From positions 3,348,001-3,412,000 of the forward strand of contig CBDBFA010000003.1 in assembly GCA_965204545.1 (NCBI GenBank): a DNA stretch of 64,000 nt, in the 5' to 3' direction. Origin of the DNA: JAABVD01 sp965204545. GTDB lineage: Bacteria; Verrucomicrobiota; Verrucomicrobiia; Opitutales; UBA2995. The notes below the pieces were generated by a model. That model was not told the DNA's origin. It did no database searches and saw only the letters and a program-made list of their open reading frames with translations. Position numbers and translations under genes: made by a program. Shown in pieces: positions 33,823 to 42,525 of the stretch (its first letter is position 1; the number at the start of each line of letters is the position of its first letter).

Positions 33823-35314
33823 CGCCCTTTGCCATTCCCACAATCATGACCTGTAAGATTGGCGCGCCCAAAGTGATTACGTCGCCGACTTGAAGGGTAA
33901 TGGCGCCATTTGAGTTAAAGGATTCTCCATTTATCCAGGTTTGATTGCCCTCTGCTCCGGTTAATTCAATCCCTCCATCCTTCTTTCTGCGAAGCAGGGC
34001 ATGGCAATCGGCAAGGCCCTTCACCGGTTCGGCCACGGCCAAGCCCGAGTCTATGGATTTGCCTTTCCCAATGGCAAAGTCTGCTTCCCCGAATTCCGGT
34101 AATTCAAGCAACCGCCCCTGAAACAACAAGTGAGTGGGATGGGTCGGACCGAGGATGCCATCCCTCCCGGAATGATACACCTTGCCCTGAGGGATCGATG
34201 CCGTCTCGCTTCTTCTCTCCTGGCTTGAAATGAATCCGACCTTAGAGTGAAACAAGGGTTGATCGATGGCCGGGTCATCGCTCAAGGCATCCCTGAAGGC
34301 CAAAGCGCCCCTCGCCGCCTGTCCGGTTTCCATCACCCTGGGATCAACCCCGAAGTCTTGCTTCAATATTCCCATTAACCCTGGGACTCTGAGAATTCTG
34401 GACGAGAAAAACACCGCGCAATCTCTCGGGTCATCGGCCAGGTTGATGGCTTGGTCTGCCAAATCACGGAAGCTTTTCAGCTCGTTGCCCACCATTTCCG
34501 CCAAAGCCCCGCGATCGACCGAAAGTATTCCCTTAGGGGTCCGGAGTTTACAGGCGGAACTTACCTTGGGATCGGACAAATAGGCCGACAACCGATTATA
34601 GAGTTCTTGGGCGTATTCCGGCCGAGCGGAGGGATCAAACCGAAATTCGTCGATAAAACGCTGTGCCAGACCCGCCACCAACCGGTCGAGAATCTGTCGC
34701 AGACCCAAAGCCCGCCGATTCTCTGTTACGACAACGCGCTCGAGGCCGGAATCCGTGGATTCTATCAGGACCGCCTCCGCCGTGTTCCAATGGATATCCA
34801 TGACCAGAAACGATTTCGCATCCGGAACTCCGGAAACCGAAAGAAGGGACGCCAGCGAACTATCCAAAATATGCTTTACGCGAATGCCGACCGCTTCGGA
34901 TACCTCAATCAACCACCCCAGGTTAGACCGCTTGAAATGTCCCGGGACCGCCAGCACGACTTCGTCGAACCGACCCTCGAGTTTCCGGCACTTTTGAATA
35001 ACCGCCGTCAGGTGGGTTTGAGCCAACTCGGTATCGCTGGGCCGGGACTTGCGCTGATTCCGCATTGCAGGATCTTTCGCGCCCGTTGCTAGGCGGTGCC
35101 AATATAGATTGTCGACGGCGAATTCCGAGGTCAGGAATTGCTCAAAGGCAGGCCTGCCAAACACCACCTCTCCCTTCCCCGTCAACTGTGCGAAACCGGA
35201 TAGTTCCATGGTGTCGGTGCCCAATGGCAGGAGTTCGGCCGTCGAATCGCTCCATCGAGCTGCGGTCACGCCCAGGTCACTGATCTCGATTCCCAATAAC
35301 CGCTTGTTTCTCAT
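33815..35314 (-). CDS. Actin/Hsp70-like ATPase-fold protein with C-terminal FHA domain
   Basis: The 499-residue product begins with an actin-ATPase phosphate loop ('LGIEISDLGVTAARW'), has a second degenerate loop ('FLVMDIHWNTAE') and a weakened adenosine motif ('VFFSSRILRVPGLMG'), so nucleotide hydrolysis may be reduced. The C-terminal 90 residues look like an FHA domain ('GLADCHALLRRKKDGGIEL', 'NQTWINGESF', 'LQVGDVITLG'), which binds phosphothreonine. This hints at control by a Ser/Thr kinase, not encoded nearby unless the HipA-like kinase is involved, which I doubt. It follows the channel gene by 17 bases. Confidence 0.8.
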   Translation of the reverse strand: MRNKRLLGIEISDLGVTAARWSDSTAELLPLGTDTMELSGFAQLTGKGEVVFGRPAFEQFLTSEFAVDNLYWHRLATGAKDPAMRNQRKSRPSDTELAQTHLTAVIQKCRKLEGRFDEVVLAVPGHFKRSNLGWLIEVSEAVGIRVKHILDSSLASLLSVSGVPDAKSFLVMDIHWNTAEAVLIESTDSGLERVVVTENRRALGLRQILDRLVAGLAQRFIDEFRFDPSARPEYAQELYNRLSAYLSDPKVSSACKLRTPKGILSVDRGALAEMVGNELKSFRDLADQAINLADDPRDCAVFFSSRILRVPGLMGILKQDFGVDPRVMETGQAARGALAFRDALSDDPAIDQPLFHSKVGFISSQERRSETASIPQGKVYHSGRDGILGPTHPTHLLFQGRLLELPEFGEADFAIGKGKSIDSGLAVAEPVKGLADCHALLRRKKDGGIELTGAEGNQTWINGESFNSNGAITLQVGDVITLGAPILQVMIVGMAKGDA

Positions 35315-35331
35315 CCGGTTTGCCAGAAAAT

Positions 35332-36132
35332 TCAGCCGATATGAAGCTTGGAAACAACCCCGTCATTAACCGCATTCTCGACGTCCAAAACCAACTGTTC
35401 CTGCATGCGTTGCACCTGGTAGACCACGAACATCATGATCAGGCTGAGCAGCAGCGCAACCAGAGTCGAATTGAAAGCCGTGCCGAGACTCGCTGTTACG
35501 GGAGAAATATCTCCTTCCAATGCGGCCTGGGCCTTGCCCAGGGCAATGCCGATACCGCGCACCGTTCCCACAAACCCTATCGATGGAATGGCCCAGACAA
35601 TGTAGCGTATCATGCTCATTTCCGAATCGAGGCGCAACAATTCGGCTTCACAGGTGTTTTTTACCACATTGGTGATTTCCTCCAGTGAGTTGGCAAAGCG
35701 AAAAAACTCCATGGCTCGGTAAATCGTGCGAAAGTAGAGGGTCTGGCTGATAGCCTCATTACCACGCTCCAGTTTCCAGAGTACGGGTTGGGCATCCTCC
35801 TTTTTGAGGCGATCCTCTTTGCCGAGTTCCAGAAAATCGACCTCCAATCCTCTGTTCTCCACCATCGAATCCCTGATTTTCAAGGCCAGAAGGAATAACC
35901 CCCAGAGTAACAAGATAAAGCAGAACTGCTGCTCATAATCTTTGAGCACAATCCAAAGGGAGAATGGACTATCCCCCGATTCAGCCGATGCCAGAGCTCT
36001 TTCCTCCAGGTCCGATGCCGCCGCCGGCCGGATGACGAATTCGTAAACTGCCGTGACCACCAGGATGCTGGCGGCCAAACCGACCGATTTAAGGGCAAAG
36101 GACCCCGGGTATTTGTTCAGAAATGACGCCAT
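35332..36132 (-). CDS. MotA/TolQ/ExbB-type proton channel protein
   Basis: The 266-aa inner membrane protein has helices at about 13-36, 67-87, 180-200 and 212-240. The family signature is clear: 'AIPSIGFVGTVRGIGIALG' and 'LGTAFNSTLVALLLSLIMM' carry the Pro, Gly and Thr residues that line the ion path in MotA and TolQ. Such proteins form pentamers around two single-helix partners; here the two VWA proteins downstream are the obvious candidates. It is first in the minus-strand operon. Upstream lie repeats and a MITE, so the promoter may have been altered. Confidence 0.92.
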   Translation of the reverse strand: MASFLNKYPGSFALKSVGLAASILVVTAVYEFVIRPAAASDLEERALASAESGDSPFSLWIVLKDYEQQFCFILLLWGLFLLALKIRDSMVENRGLEVDFLELGKEDRLKKEDAQPVLWKLERGNEAISQTLYFRTIYRAMEFFRFANSLEEITNVVKNTCEAELLRLDSEMSMIRYIVWAIPSIGFVGTVRGIGIALGKAQAALEGDISPVTASLGTAFNSTLVALLLSLIMMFVVYQVQRMQEQLVLDVENAVNDGVVSKLHIG

Positions 36133-36320
36133 GGGAAAGAGAAATTAAAAGGAAGAAGGAAGAAGGATAAAGGAAGAAACATCGTGATCGTGATCCTGAT
36201 CGAAAACAAACCACAGAGGACACAGAGACCACAGAGGAAGAAAGGCGCCAACGGCGCCTCATGTGCCTTTTGTGGCCAATTAAATTGCTTCCTATTTTCT
36301 GCCTTCATCCTTCTTCCTTT
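36133..36320. repeat. Mosaic repeat upstream of the channel gene
   Basis: The stretch contains a 'ggaagaagga' array, 'ccacagaggacacagagacc', GGCGCCAACGGCGCC and 'cttcatccttcttccttt'. The last eight bases, CTTCCTTT, are the left target duplication of the MITE. Confidence 0.75.
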
Positions 36321-36598
36321 GTAACTACTCAGGACCTCATTGAGGATTCGTATCCGGCGTCTACCTGCGCCGAGCTGGTTGCGATGACTTTTGAATACCC
36401 ACGGTCGGCGGGTATTTTTTCGGAACGCTGTTCTGAAGTCCTCAAAAAATGGGAGTTCTTACCTATTGAATGATAAAGATTCAAAAGCGGCGTTGCGAAG
36501 ACGCAGTCCCCCTACCAATAAATTCAAGCGTGGTAGGGCAAGAGCATCCCTGCTCTGCCGTTCGTCGTTGTCAGCCAAAAAACCATCTGAGTAGTTAC
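36321..36598 (+). mobile_element. MITE copy 2, 278 bp, with 8-bp target duplication
   Basis: The termini are the same as copy 1 (GTAACTACTCAG and complement). The target duplication CTTCCTTT is at 36313-36320 and 36599-36606. It differs from copy 1 by a handful of substitutions and one extra T. It lies between the divergent promoter side of the channel gene and the end of the Verru_Chthon operon. Confidence 0.95.
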
Positions 36599-36632
36599 CT
36601 TCCTTTTTAATTCTTCCTTTCCTTGCGGTTTT

Positions 36633-37361
36633 TCATTCGGTTTCGAGGATTTCGATGAGGCTCGTCGCCCGGATCTTGTAGGAACCCCTGCGCCTGGGGG
36701 GTTCGAGCAGAAGAATGACCCGCCGGTTTTCCTTGTATAGCAGATCCTTCTCATAGACGAAGCGGGACCCCTGCTGGGTCTCGACCAGGAATGCCACCGG
36801 GATGCCCTCGGCCATAAAGGGCGACAGGTTGAATGCCCTCGATGCGCCGGCCCCGAAATACAGGGTTTCCCGGCCGACTTTTCCAGCCAGTCGAACCTCA
36901 GTGGCATTGAATACGCGAAGACTGTTTACGGGGAAATCTCGCGGGTCGGCATTAATGAGGTAAACTTGAAACTCCCGGCCGCTGCCTGGATTTGCCCTGT
37001 TGGCGGTGAAAACCAGGATGCCTTCATCCAACCCGGTGGGGATGACTACACGGGCGATGGTTCGCCGGGTCAGGTTTTGGGGAATCGTCGCGGTTGGAGC
37101 GGAAATTTCACGGAAAAATTTCAGTTCGGACGGGCCTTGATAGTCATGAATGGGCCCCTTGATGAATTTGCCCAAACGCAGCGTGGCGACCTCACCGTCG
37201 CCGCTCTCGAATTTGATTTCGCTCCAGTTGCCGTTCCCCACCCGGTAGGCCCAGAATTCGATCGACCTCGACGGCTCAGCGGCCGGTTGGGCTGTCAGAC
37301 CCAATCCTGGCCAAACGCTCACGAAAATGAGGAATATCAGATCTGGGATTCGTCCAACCAC
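36633..37361 (-). CDS. Secreted protein at the end of the Verru_Chthon operon
   Basis: GTG 37361 gives 242 aa with a signal peptide ('DLIFLIFVSVWPGLGLTAQP'). The frame is open upstream inside the cassette A gene, which it overlaps by 25 bases. The mature protein is beta-rich ('SIEFWAYRVGNGNWSEIKF', 'FQVYLINADPRDFPVNSLRVFN'), with no motif I can name. Overlap with protein A indicates cotranscription, so it probably serves the same surface apparatus. Confidence 0.75.
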   Translation of the reverse strand: MVGRIPDLIFLIFVSVWPGLGLTAQPAAEPSRSIEFWAYRVGNGNWSEIKFESGDGEVATLRLGKFIKGPIHDYQGPSELKFFREISAPTATIPQNLTRRTIARVVIPTGLDEGILVFTANRANPGSGREFQVYLINADPRDFPVNSLRVFNATEVRLAGKVGRETLYFGAGASRAFNLSPFMAEGIPVAFLVETQQGSRFVYEKDLLYKENRRVILLLEPPRRRGSYKIRATSLIEILETE

Positions 37362-40333
37362 TTGAAGTGCCTTATGGTAAACTTGCGCCCCAGCCCGGTG
37401 GCCGGACCAGTGATGTCCGCCCCCGAATCCACCAATTCGGGAGTCCGTTGAACCCAGGCCTCGCACCATGCCCTTCCTTCCAACTTGCCTGTAACGGGGT
37501 TTACGGCATCGCCATAGGCCCGTATGCGAAAGGTGTCCGAGCGCGCTTGCAGGAAGGGGGCGATGGTATTGAGGATGTCGGCCTGATTGAGGAAGGCCGG
37601 GGCATTCAGGGGAATGCGGGAGGACCGGGAGGCTTGGATGTAGGGGGATTCGTCGATGGTGTTGATGGAGGTCCGGTCAATGGCTTTTTGCAAAATTCCG
37701 CGGTCGAGAAAATCTGCCATGGAAGTGGCCGGTTCCCCTTGTTCCCGATTGACCTGGGCAATGGCTTCGGCCAACTCCCGTATTTGATCGTCGGTAAATT
37801 CGCGCATGCCCACCGTATGGGCGGCGGCCCATTCCGGTTGCTCGGGTTGCAATCCCGATTTCCACCAGGTTTTAGCGGCGGGGTGGGGGTAGTTCCGGCG
37901 CTGGTCCGTGGGATACGCGTCGTGCCGGTCCGCCCCGAAGGGAAGCCGGAAAAAAGGATTTTCCAGAAGGTCTCTGGTCTTGGGAAATTTACCCGCCTCG
38001 CGAATGCGAAAATTCCAATCCTCCCGGTCATTGCCTGACAGGACCATTTCCCACACATCGGCCGAAGTACAATTGACGTTGAAAGCGGCAAAAAGATAGG
38101 CCTGTCGGGCCATTTCCCTGGCCCCGACGAGATCGGAACCCGATGGGGTTCCCCTGATGAGGATGTGCGGGTTTAAAAAGGGCCGCCGGTAAAATCCCCT
38201 GGTCTTGGATATCAGGCGATCCGTTTCCTCCGGTATCCTCGGAACGGTGGAAAAATAGAGTTCGTCGAAAGCGCGGTTCTCCCGAGCCCTTGGATTGCCC
38301 AGGTAATTGGGTCCGGCTTCGGGAAAATTCAGGTGTCGCAGGGATGCGATCGATACCGGTTCGACCGTCGGAAGGTCGAAAAACCGGAAATAGCTTCGCC
38401 CGGGCCTTCCCCTGCCTCCTCCGAAGAAGAATTCGGGCCGGTCGGAAAAGTCGTCCACGCTGCGTCCGGAGTATACGTCCGGATCGAATTCGATCAAGGG
38501 GTGCTCGAAAGTAAAGGTGGGACCCCTTGGGTCTACCTCCGAGGACCAACGTTCCAACTCCCCCAGACCATTGGCCCCGATAATGTTTTGTTCATCCTGA
38601 AACCGGAACCAGAAGCGCAGAAGCATTTCAGTGTCCCAATCCCCGGTTTGGTGGCTGAGATCCCGGGCTCCCAGGGTATCGGTCAGGAGAGGCGCGTAGG
38701 GTATGTCGATGAATTCCTGTAAAAGCTCTCCGGTCGAGGTGGTGAGTCGGATGGTCACAAGGGCTCCGGGCGATTGTAGGAGGAACCGGTCGTCGCCACC
38801 ATCGCCCGGAGTCAAATTGAGAAAATCGACCCTGCCGGGACTGATTCCGGTCTGATAGATATGGCGAACTTCGCCGGCCGCAAAGGGCCGATAGAGGTCG
38901 ATGGGTATTTCCTCGATTCCGGCGTTTTGAAGGTCGATGGTGTATACGGCTCTCGGGTTGGCCGGTGTTCCCGGAACCGTCCAATGCGCAATGGAGAGGG
39001 TGGGGAGACCCTCGATTTGCAGAATCAGGTCCGAAACATCTCTCGGGGTCGATTGAATGGGAAGGCTGGCTGAATTCCAAAGATCAGTCCGCAGAGCCCA
39101 GTGCACATCGATGGGACCGTTCCCATTGTCAGGGAGGGAAAACCCGATGCGAAGGGCGAGCTCCGTGGCGATCAGGGGAATGGAAAAAACGGGGTTTCCC
39201 GTTCCGCCTCCCCTTGTCCCCCGCAAAGTCAGGAAGTCGTCCGAGTTGGGACGGTGGCGCAGAAAATCGACCACTCCGTCTCCGATAGGAAGGGTGGTAT
39301 CGGAAACCAGATGGAATTGGGATAGATCTTTTTTCAGTCCTCCGCGGCTGCCCGGGAAGGTATTGGCCAGAACCCCCAGGGAAACCGGAGTCAATTGGTG
39401 GAAACTTTCCGCCAACCCATCCCTGGAAATGCCGTCGAGCGCTTCCAATTGGTTGAAGCTGAAAGTTTGTTCGAGGGATTTACGGGTGTCGTTTTCGTTC
39501 GGGTCAAAACGGTTGAACCAGTGATCCAGTTCGGTCACGCGGTTGATGATCAGCCTGCTGCGGGACTTCTCCAAAGTGGAAAGCCGATCCGGAGGAGGGG
39601 TCTCCATTTTCAAAGCGCTGACCTTCACTCCTTCGTCGGATATCCAGTAAGCGAAGTTTCCCGTGATTATCTGCTCGCCGGGGGCAAACCCAGGAATGTC
39701 GGAGGAACGGATGGGCCGTTTTCCGATGGCGATTTTTCCTCGCTCATCGCCTTCCTCGCGCACTCCTTCCGGGTCGACCGAACGATTCACCAACCAGACC
39801 GATTGGTCGGATGCGTCCGGGTAAGGGGCGCTCTTAGTTATGAGGGATTCGGATGGATTGTCCAAGGCATCGCTGACCAGCCAACCTCGAAAGTTCCCAC
39901 TGGAGGCATCCCAAACCCCGGTCCAATGCTCCTTCCCATCCGGAAGATCGTATTTTTCGGCTACCATACCGCCGGTTGCCGTCACCCGCTGGTCGGGGCC
40001 GGCAAGTTGTTGCAATTGGCCCAGGCCGATGTTCAAGCCCATCAGGGCATGCTGCCGGGCCTTGCTCCATTGTTGTTGATTGAAGGAGGTTTGGGTTTCG
40101 ATGCGCAGGGAGGTGGCCAATGTCACAACCAAAAGCATGAGAAAACTCAGCAGGGAGAGGATGAGTACCAATGCAAATCCCCTCTTGAGACCGGTTAGGG
40201 TGCATGTCTCACAAAATTCGTGGCGAGGGAACGAAGATTGAGGGCTGGTGTCGGGGTCATGCCTTGTAATCTTGACGCAGCTCGTGGAGTCAACCGATTC
40301 AAGGCTTGACCCCTTCCTCCACCTTAATCGCAA
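37337..40333 (-). CDS. Verru_Chthon cassette protein A
   Basis: This large protein (998 aa from TTG 40333) has the pilin-like start 'KRGFALVLILSLLSFLMLL' followed by 'TLATSLRIETQ', typical of cassette protein A. That protein is found with B, C and D in Verrucomicrobia and is thought to belong to a type II/IV-pilus-like assembly of unknown function. The remaining 900 residues are a large extracellular-type region. The first 50 residues are encoded by a repeat element (40197-40322) and contain no ATG or GTG in frame; only the TTG at 40333 can start it. So the native start was probably replaced. Confidence 0.88.
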   Translation of the reverse strand: MRLRWRKGSSLESVDSTSCVKITRHDPDTSPQSSFPRHEFCETCTLTGLKRGFALVLILSLLSFLMLLVVTLATSLRIETQTSFNQQQWSKARQHALMGLNIGLGQLQQLAGPDQRVTATGGMVAEKYDLPDGKEHWTGVWDASSGNFRGWLVSDALDNPSESLITKSAPYPDASDQSVWLVNRSVDPEGVREEGDERGKIAIGKRPIRSSDIPGFAPGEQIITGNFAYWISDEGVKVSALKMETPPPDRLSTLEKSRSRLIINRVTELDHWFNRFDPNENDTRKSLEQTFSFNQLEALDGISRDGLAESFHQLTPVSLGVLANTFPGSRGGLKKDLSQFHLVSDTTLPIGDGVVDFLRHRPNSDDFLTLRGTRGGGTGNPVFSIPLIATELALRIGFSLPDNGNGPIDVHWALRTDLWNSASLPIQSTPRDVSDLILQIEGLPTLSIAHWTVPGTPANPRAVYTIDLQNAGIEEIPIDLYRPFAAGEVRHIYQTGISPGRVDFLNLTPGDGGDDRFLLQSPGALVTIRLTTSTGELLQEFIDIPYAPLLTDTLGARDLSHQTGDWDTEMLLRFWFRFQDEQNIIGANGLGELERWSSEVDPRGPTFTFEHPLIEFDPDVYSGRSVDDFSDRPEFFFGGGRGRPGRSYFRFFDLPTVEPVSIASLRHLNFPEAGPNYLGNPRARENRAFDELYFSTVPRIPEETDRLISKTRGFYRRPFLNPHILIRGTPSGSDLVGAREMARQAYLFAAFNVNCTSADVWEMVLSGNDREDWNFRIREAGKFPKTRDLLENPFFRLPFGADRHDAYPTDQRRNYPHPAAKTWWKSGLQPEQPEWAAAHTVGMREFTDDQIRELAEAIAQVNREQGEPATSMADFLDRGILQKAIDRTSINTIDESPYIQASRSSRIPLNAPAFLNQADILNTIAPFLQARSDTFRIRAYGDAVNPVTGKLEGRAWCEAWVQRTPELVDSGADITGPATGLGRKFTIRHFKWLDESQI
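40197..40322. repeat. CATGTCTCAC-type element, one end only, with GGGGTCA hairpin
   Basis: The left end GCATGTCTCACAAAATTCGT matches the element at 41631. A hairpin follows: GGGGTCATGCCTTG (40253-40266) with CAAGGCTTGACCCC (40300-40313). The right CATGTCTCAC end is missing. It encodes the N-terminal part of the protein A reading frame. Confidence 0.88.
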
Positions 40334-40670
40334 TTTTTGTGGAACCCCGTTGGGGTTCGTAATTTTTCCAAATCCTACCCAGGGTGCGCTACGCGACCCT
40401 GGGCTTTGGAGTTTAACGCCGTTGGCGTAAAAACCAGATGCTGGATGCTCGATACTGGATTCTTGATGCTGGATACTGGGGGCTGGTTTGTGATTTCTGT
40501 GCTTTTTGTGGCTATTTTCCCAAATATTTGGGGGACAGGAATGTCCCCCCTCCGTTATTAAATCTGTGCCTATCTGTGTAATCTGTGGTTTCTCCCTCTA
40601 TCCTATCTCTGAGTTTTCTGTGATGGTTTATTTCAAGGACACCACACTAGGGAATGATGCCTGCTTTCTT
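40334..40670. repeat. Palindrome-rich gap between cassette genes C and A
   Basis: Hairpins seen: AACCCCGTTGGGGTT (about 40342-40356), CCCAGGGT-gcgctacgcg-ACCCTGGG (about 40378-40405), GCCGTTGGC, and GGGGGACA-ggaa-TGTCCCCC (40530-40549) followed by CTCCGTTATTA. No gene is present. Such a gap is unusual inside an operon of otherwise tightly packed cassette genes. Confidence 0.75.
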
Positions 40671-41627
40671 TCAGGGGACGCCCGTTTTGAAATGAATGCG
40701 TTTGGAGTAGACCTTGGAGAAACGGTTGACCGTCTCCCACCAGAAATCGGATTGGGTCGAGGGAATCAAGCCCCGTTCGTAAGCGTTGATTTGCTTGGCC
40801 CCTTCCTCATCTAGAATGCGAACGAATACATCGGCTGATTCCGGTATCCCATCACGGGGCACGCGGAATTGTCTGCCCCCGGCGGTCAGGGGAAACAGGG
40901 CCTCATCCTGCCCCAGTGAGTTCCTGCGGTAGAATACCACACCGAAGTCCACCACGTCCCGGGCCAACAGGCTGGAATCGTTGCGCGGGGTCGTAACCTC
41001 TCCCGGCTGGCCTTCGTAGCTTCTTCCGTCAAATTGGTCGATGAAGTATCCCTCGTCCTCCTTCACCTCTTCCAGGGTGTAGTCAGATCGCACGATGGAA
41101 CGGTAAAGGTTGTAACCTTCATCCAGTTCGGATGATCGACTGTGCGGTTTTCGCCGAATCATTTGATAGGCCACGGCATTTATATCCCCCCCGTCTCCCG
41201 AACCGGCCGCATCGGTGGGACTGGCGAAAAACCGCAACCAGGCGCCGGCCACGCCGAAGCGGTAATGGGACGGGCCGAGATCGGGATTGGCAAAATCTAT
41301 CTCCAATGAAGTGGCGTCGTTTGGTTTTTCGTTTTGGGGAAAGTCCGCTCTCTCCCAACGACCTGAAGTTGCCCTGGATTCCAGCAAATCGCAGGCCAGC
41401 CAAACCCCATGGTCGTCCCGCAGGATGGCCGATTCCAGGTCGGTGGTCAGGGTGCTCAGCACGATGCGGGCCTTGGCATTGGAAGAAAGGCTGTCCCGGC
41501 TATGCCTCCAGGCATCGAGAATATTGGACGAAACGGAGAGAAACAAACCGATCAGGATTATGGATACGGTGCTGGCAACGAGTAATTCCAGAACGGTGAA
41601 ACCGCGGATATCCGGTTGTTTTCCCAT
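40671..41627 (-). CDS. Verru_Chthon cassette protein C (prepilin-like)
   Basis: ATG 41627 gives 318 aa. It begins with a type IV prepilin-like signal (G followed by FTVLELL at about residues 9-16) and hydrophobic helix ('ASTVSIILIGLFLSV'). The frame extends upstream into a repeat, but the ATG lies just after the element and suits the family start. Protein C of the cassette is a minor-pseudopilin-like component, cleaved by a prepilin peptidase (not in this window) and inserted in a pseudopilus. Confidence 0.88.
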   Translation of the reverse strand: MGKQPDIRGFTVLELLVASTVSIILIGLFLSVSSNILDAWRHSRDSLSSNAKARIVLSTLTTDLESAILRDDHGVWLACDLLESRATSGRWERADFPQNEKPNDATSLEIDFANPDLGPSHYRFGVAGAWLRFFASPTDAAGSGDGGDINAVAYQMIRRKPHSRSSELDEGYNLYRSIVRSDYTLEEVKEDEGYFIDQFDGRSYEGQPGEVTTPRNDSSLLARDVVDFGVVFYRRNSLGQDEALFPLTAGGRQFRVPRDGIPESADVFVRILDEEGAKQINAYERGLIPSTQSDFWWETVNRFSKVYSKRIHFKTGVP

Positions 41628-41630
41628 TAA

Positions 41631-41833
41631 CCCGCATGTCTCACAAAATTCGTGACGAGCGATTGAAGATCGAGTGCTGGTGTCGGGGTCATGCCTTGTA
41701 ATCTTGACGCAGCTTGCGGAGTCAACCGATTCAAGGCTTGACCCCTTCCTCCACCCCGAACCAGCGCCGGTATTCGGGCGCACAGTAGAAGATTGGGGGA
41801 TGTCGCATTCGCTCGGTAAGTGAGACATGTGGG
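41631..41833. repeat. CATGTCTCAC-ended element between genes B and C
   Basis: The 203-base element is bounded by CCCGCATGTCTCACA (left) and TGAGACATGTGGG (right), inverted repeats. It contains the GGGGTCATGCCTTG hairpin (41685-41698 with 41732-41745). Its left end is three bases upstream of the gene C ATG, and its right end touches the stop codon of gene B at 41834. Confidence 0.9.
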
Positions 41834-42322
41834 TCAATGCCCGGCCCGGGTAACGGCGGTGTTGAAAATACCCAGATTCGTATCGAGTTGGTTGTCCAAC
41901 AGTTGGCCATGGGGCGACCGAATCAATCGCTCGATGCGGATCCGGAAAGCGACAAATCCCGCCGTGCCGTCCCTTGCTACCGGGGACAGGTCCAAATTTC
42001 TGGTCAGGCTTATGGCGTAATGTCGATCCGCCTCGGGAAGCTTCTGCTCAAGTTGGGGATCAGTGCCTGAAACCACGGTATCACCTGACCGGTTTGCGAA
42101 GAGGGGAACCTGCTGGTTCAGGATGGAAATCACCTCATCATATTCGAGCGATTGAATTTCCGAGGAAAGCAGATCGGCCACCCGGTCCACATTGCCGTAT
42201 TCGATCACCTCGCCCGTCCGGTGGAGAAAGGGTGTGAAAATTCCGAAGACTATGAGCAGAGCCACGGAGAGAATCCCGAGCGCCAGGATGACCTCGATCA
42301 AGGAGAATCCCTTAACCCCCAT
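41834..42322 (-). CDS. Verru_Chthon cassette protein B (prepilin-like)
   Basis: The 162-aa protein starts 'MGVKGFSLIEVILALGILSV', a textbook class III prepilin signal with cleavage before Phe5 (the Glu is Phe+4/5). The rest is a short globular domain ('EYGNVDRVADLLSSEIQSLEYDEV', key acidic helix). It corresponds to cassette protein B. Its start codon lies within the arm of the repeat element at 42316-42515. Confidence 0.88.
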   Translation of the reverse strand: MGVKGFSLIEVILALGILSVALLIVFGIFTPFLHRTGEVIEYGNVDRVADLLSSEIQSLEYDEVISILNQQVPLFANRSGDTVVSGTDPQLEQKLPEADRHYAISLTRNLDLSPVARDGTAGFVAFRIRIERLIRSPHGQLLDNQLDTNLGIFNTAVTRAGH

Positions 42323-42515
42323 GTCTCACAAACTTTGTCACGAACGAACGGAGGTCGAGTGCTGGCGTGGGTTTCGCGCCGATGTGCGGGTGAAGCTGGG
42401 TCGACACCCTGCAAAGACGGCATGCATCTGTGCGAAGCACGGGCATGAAATCCAGCGAGGGCCGCGCCAGTGCCGGCATACCGGAGTGGAGTAGAAGAAT
42501 TGTGAGACATGTGGG
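42316..42515. repeat. CATGTCTCAC-ended element between genes D and B
   Basis: The arms CCCCCATGTCTCACA (42316-42330) and TGTGAGACATGTGGG (42501-42515) pair at 14 of 15 bases. The 170-base interior is unrelated to the element at 41631, so only the ends are shared. The start codon of gene B is inside the left arm. Confidence 0.88.
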
Positions 42516-42525
42516 TTACTCCGTT

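Noticed and set aside
19520..36132. Classification as a Zorya or Bat aerotolerance operon
   Set aside because: Zorya has a MotB-type partner with ZorC/ZorD genes, and Bat operons have a MoxR ATPase. Neither is present; only the VWA, TPR and channel themes are shared.
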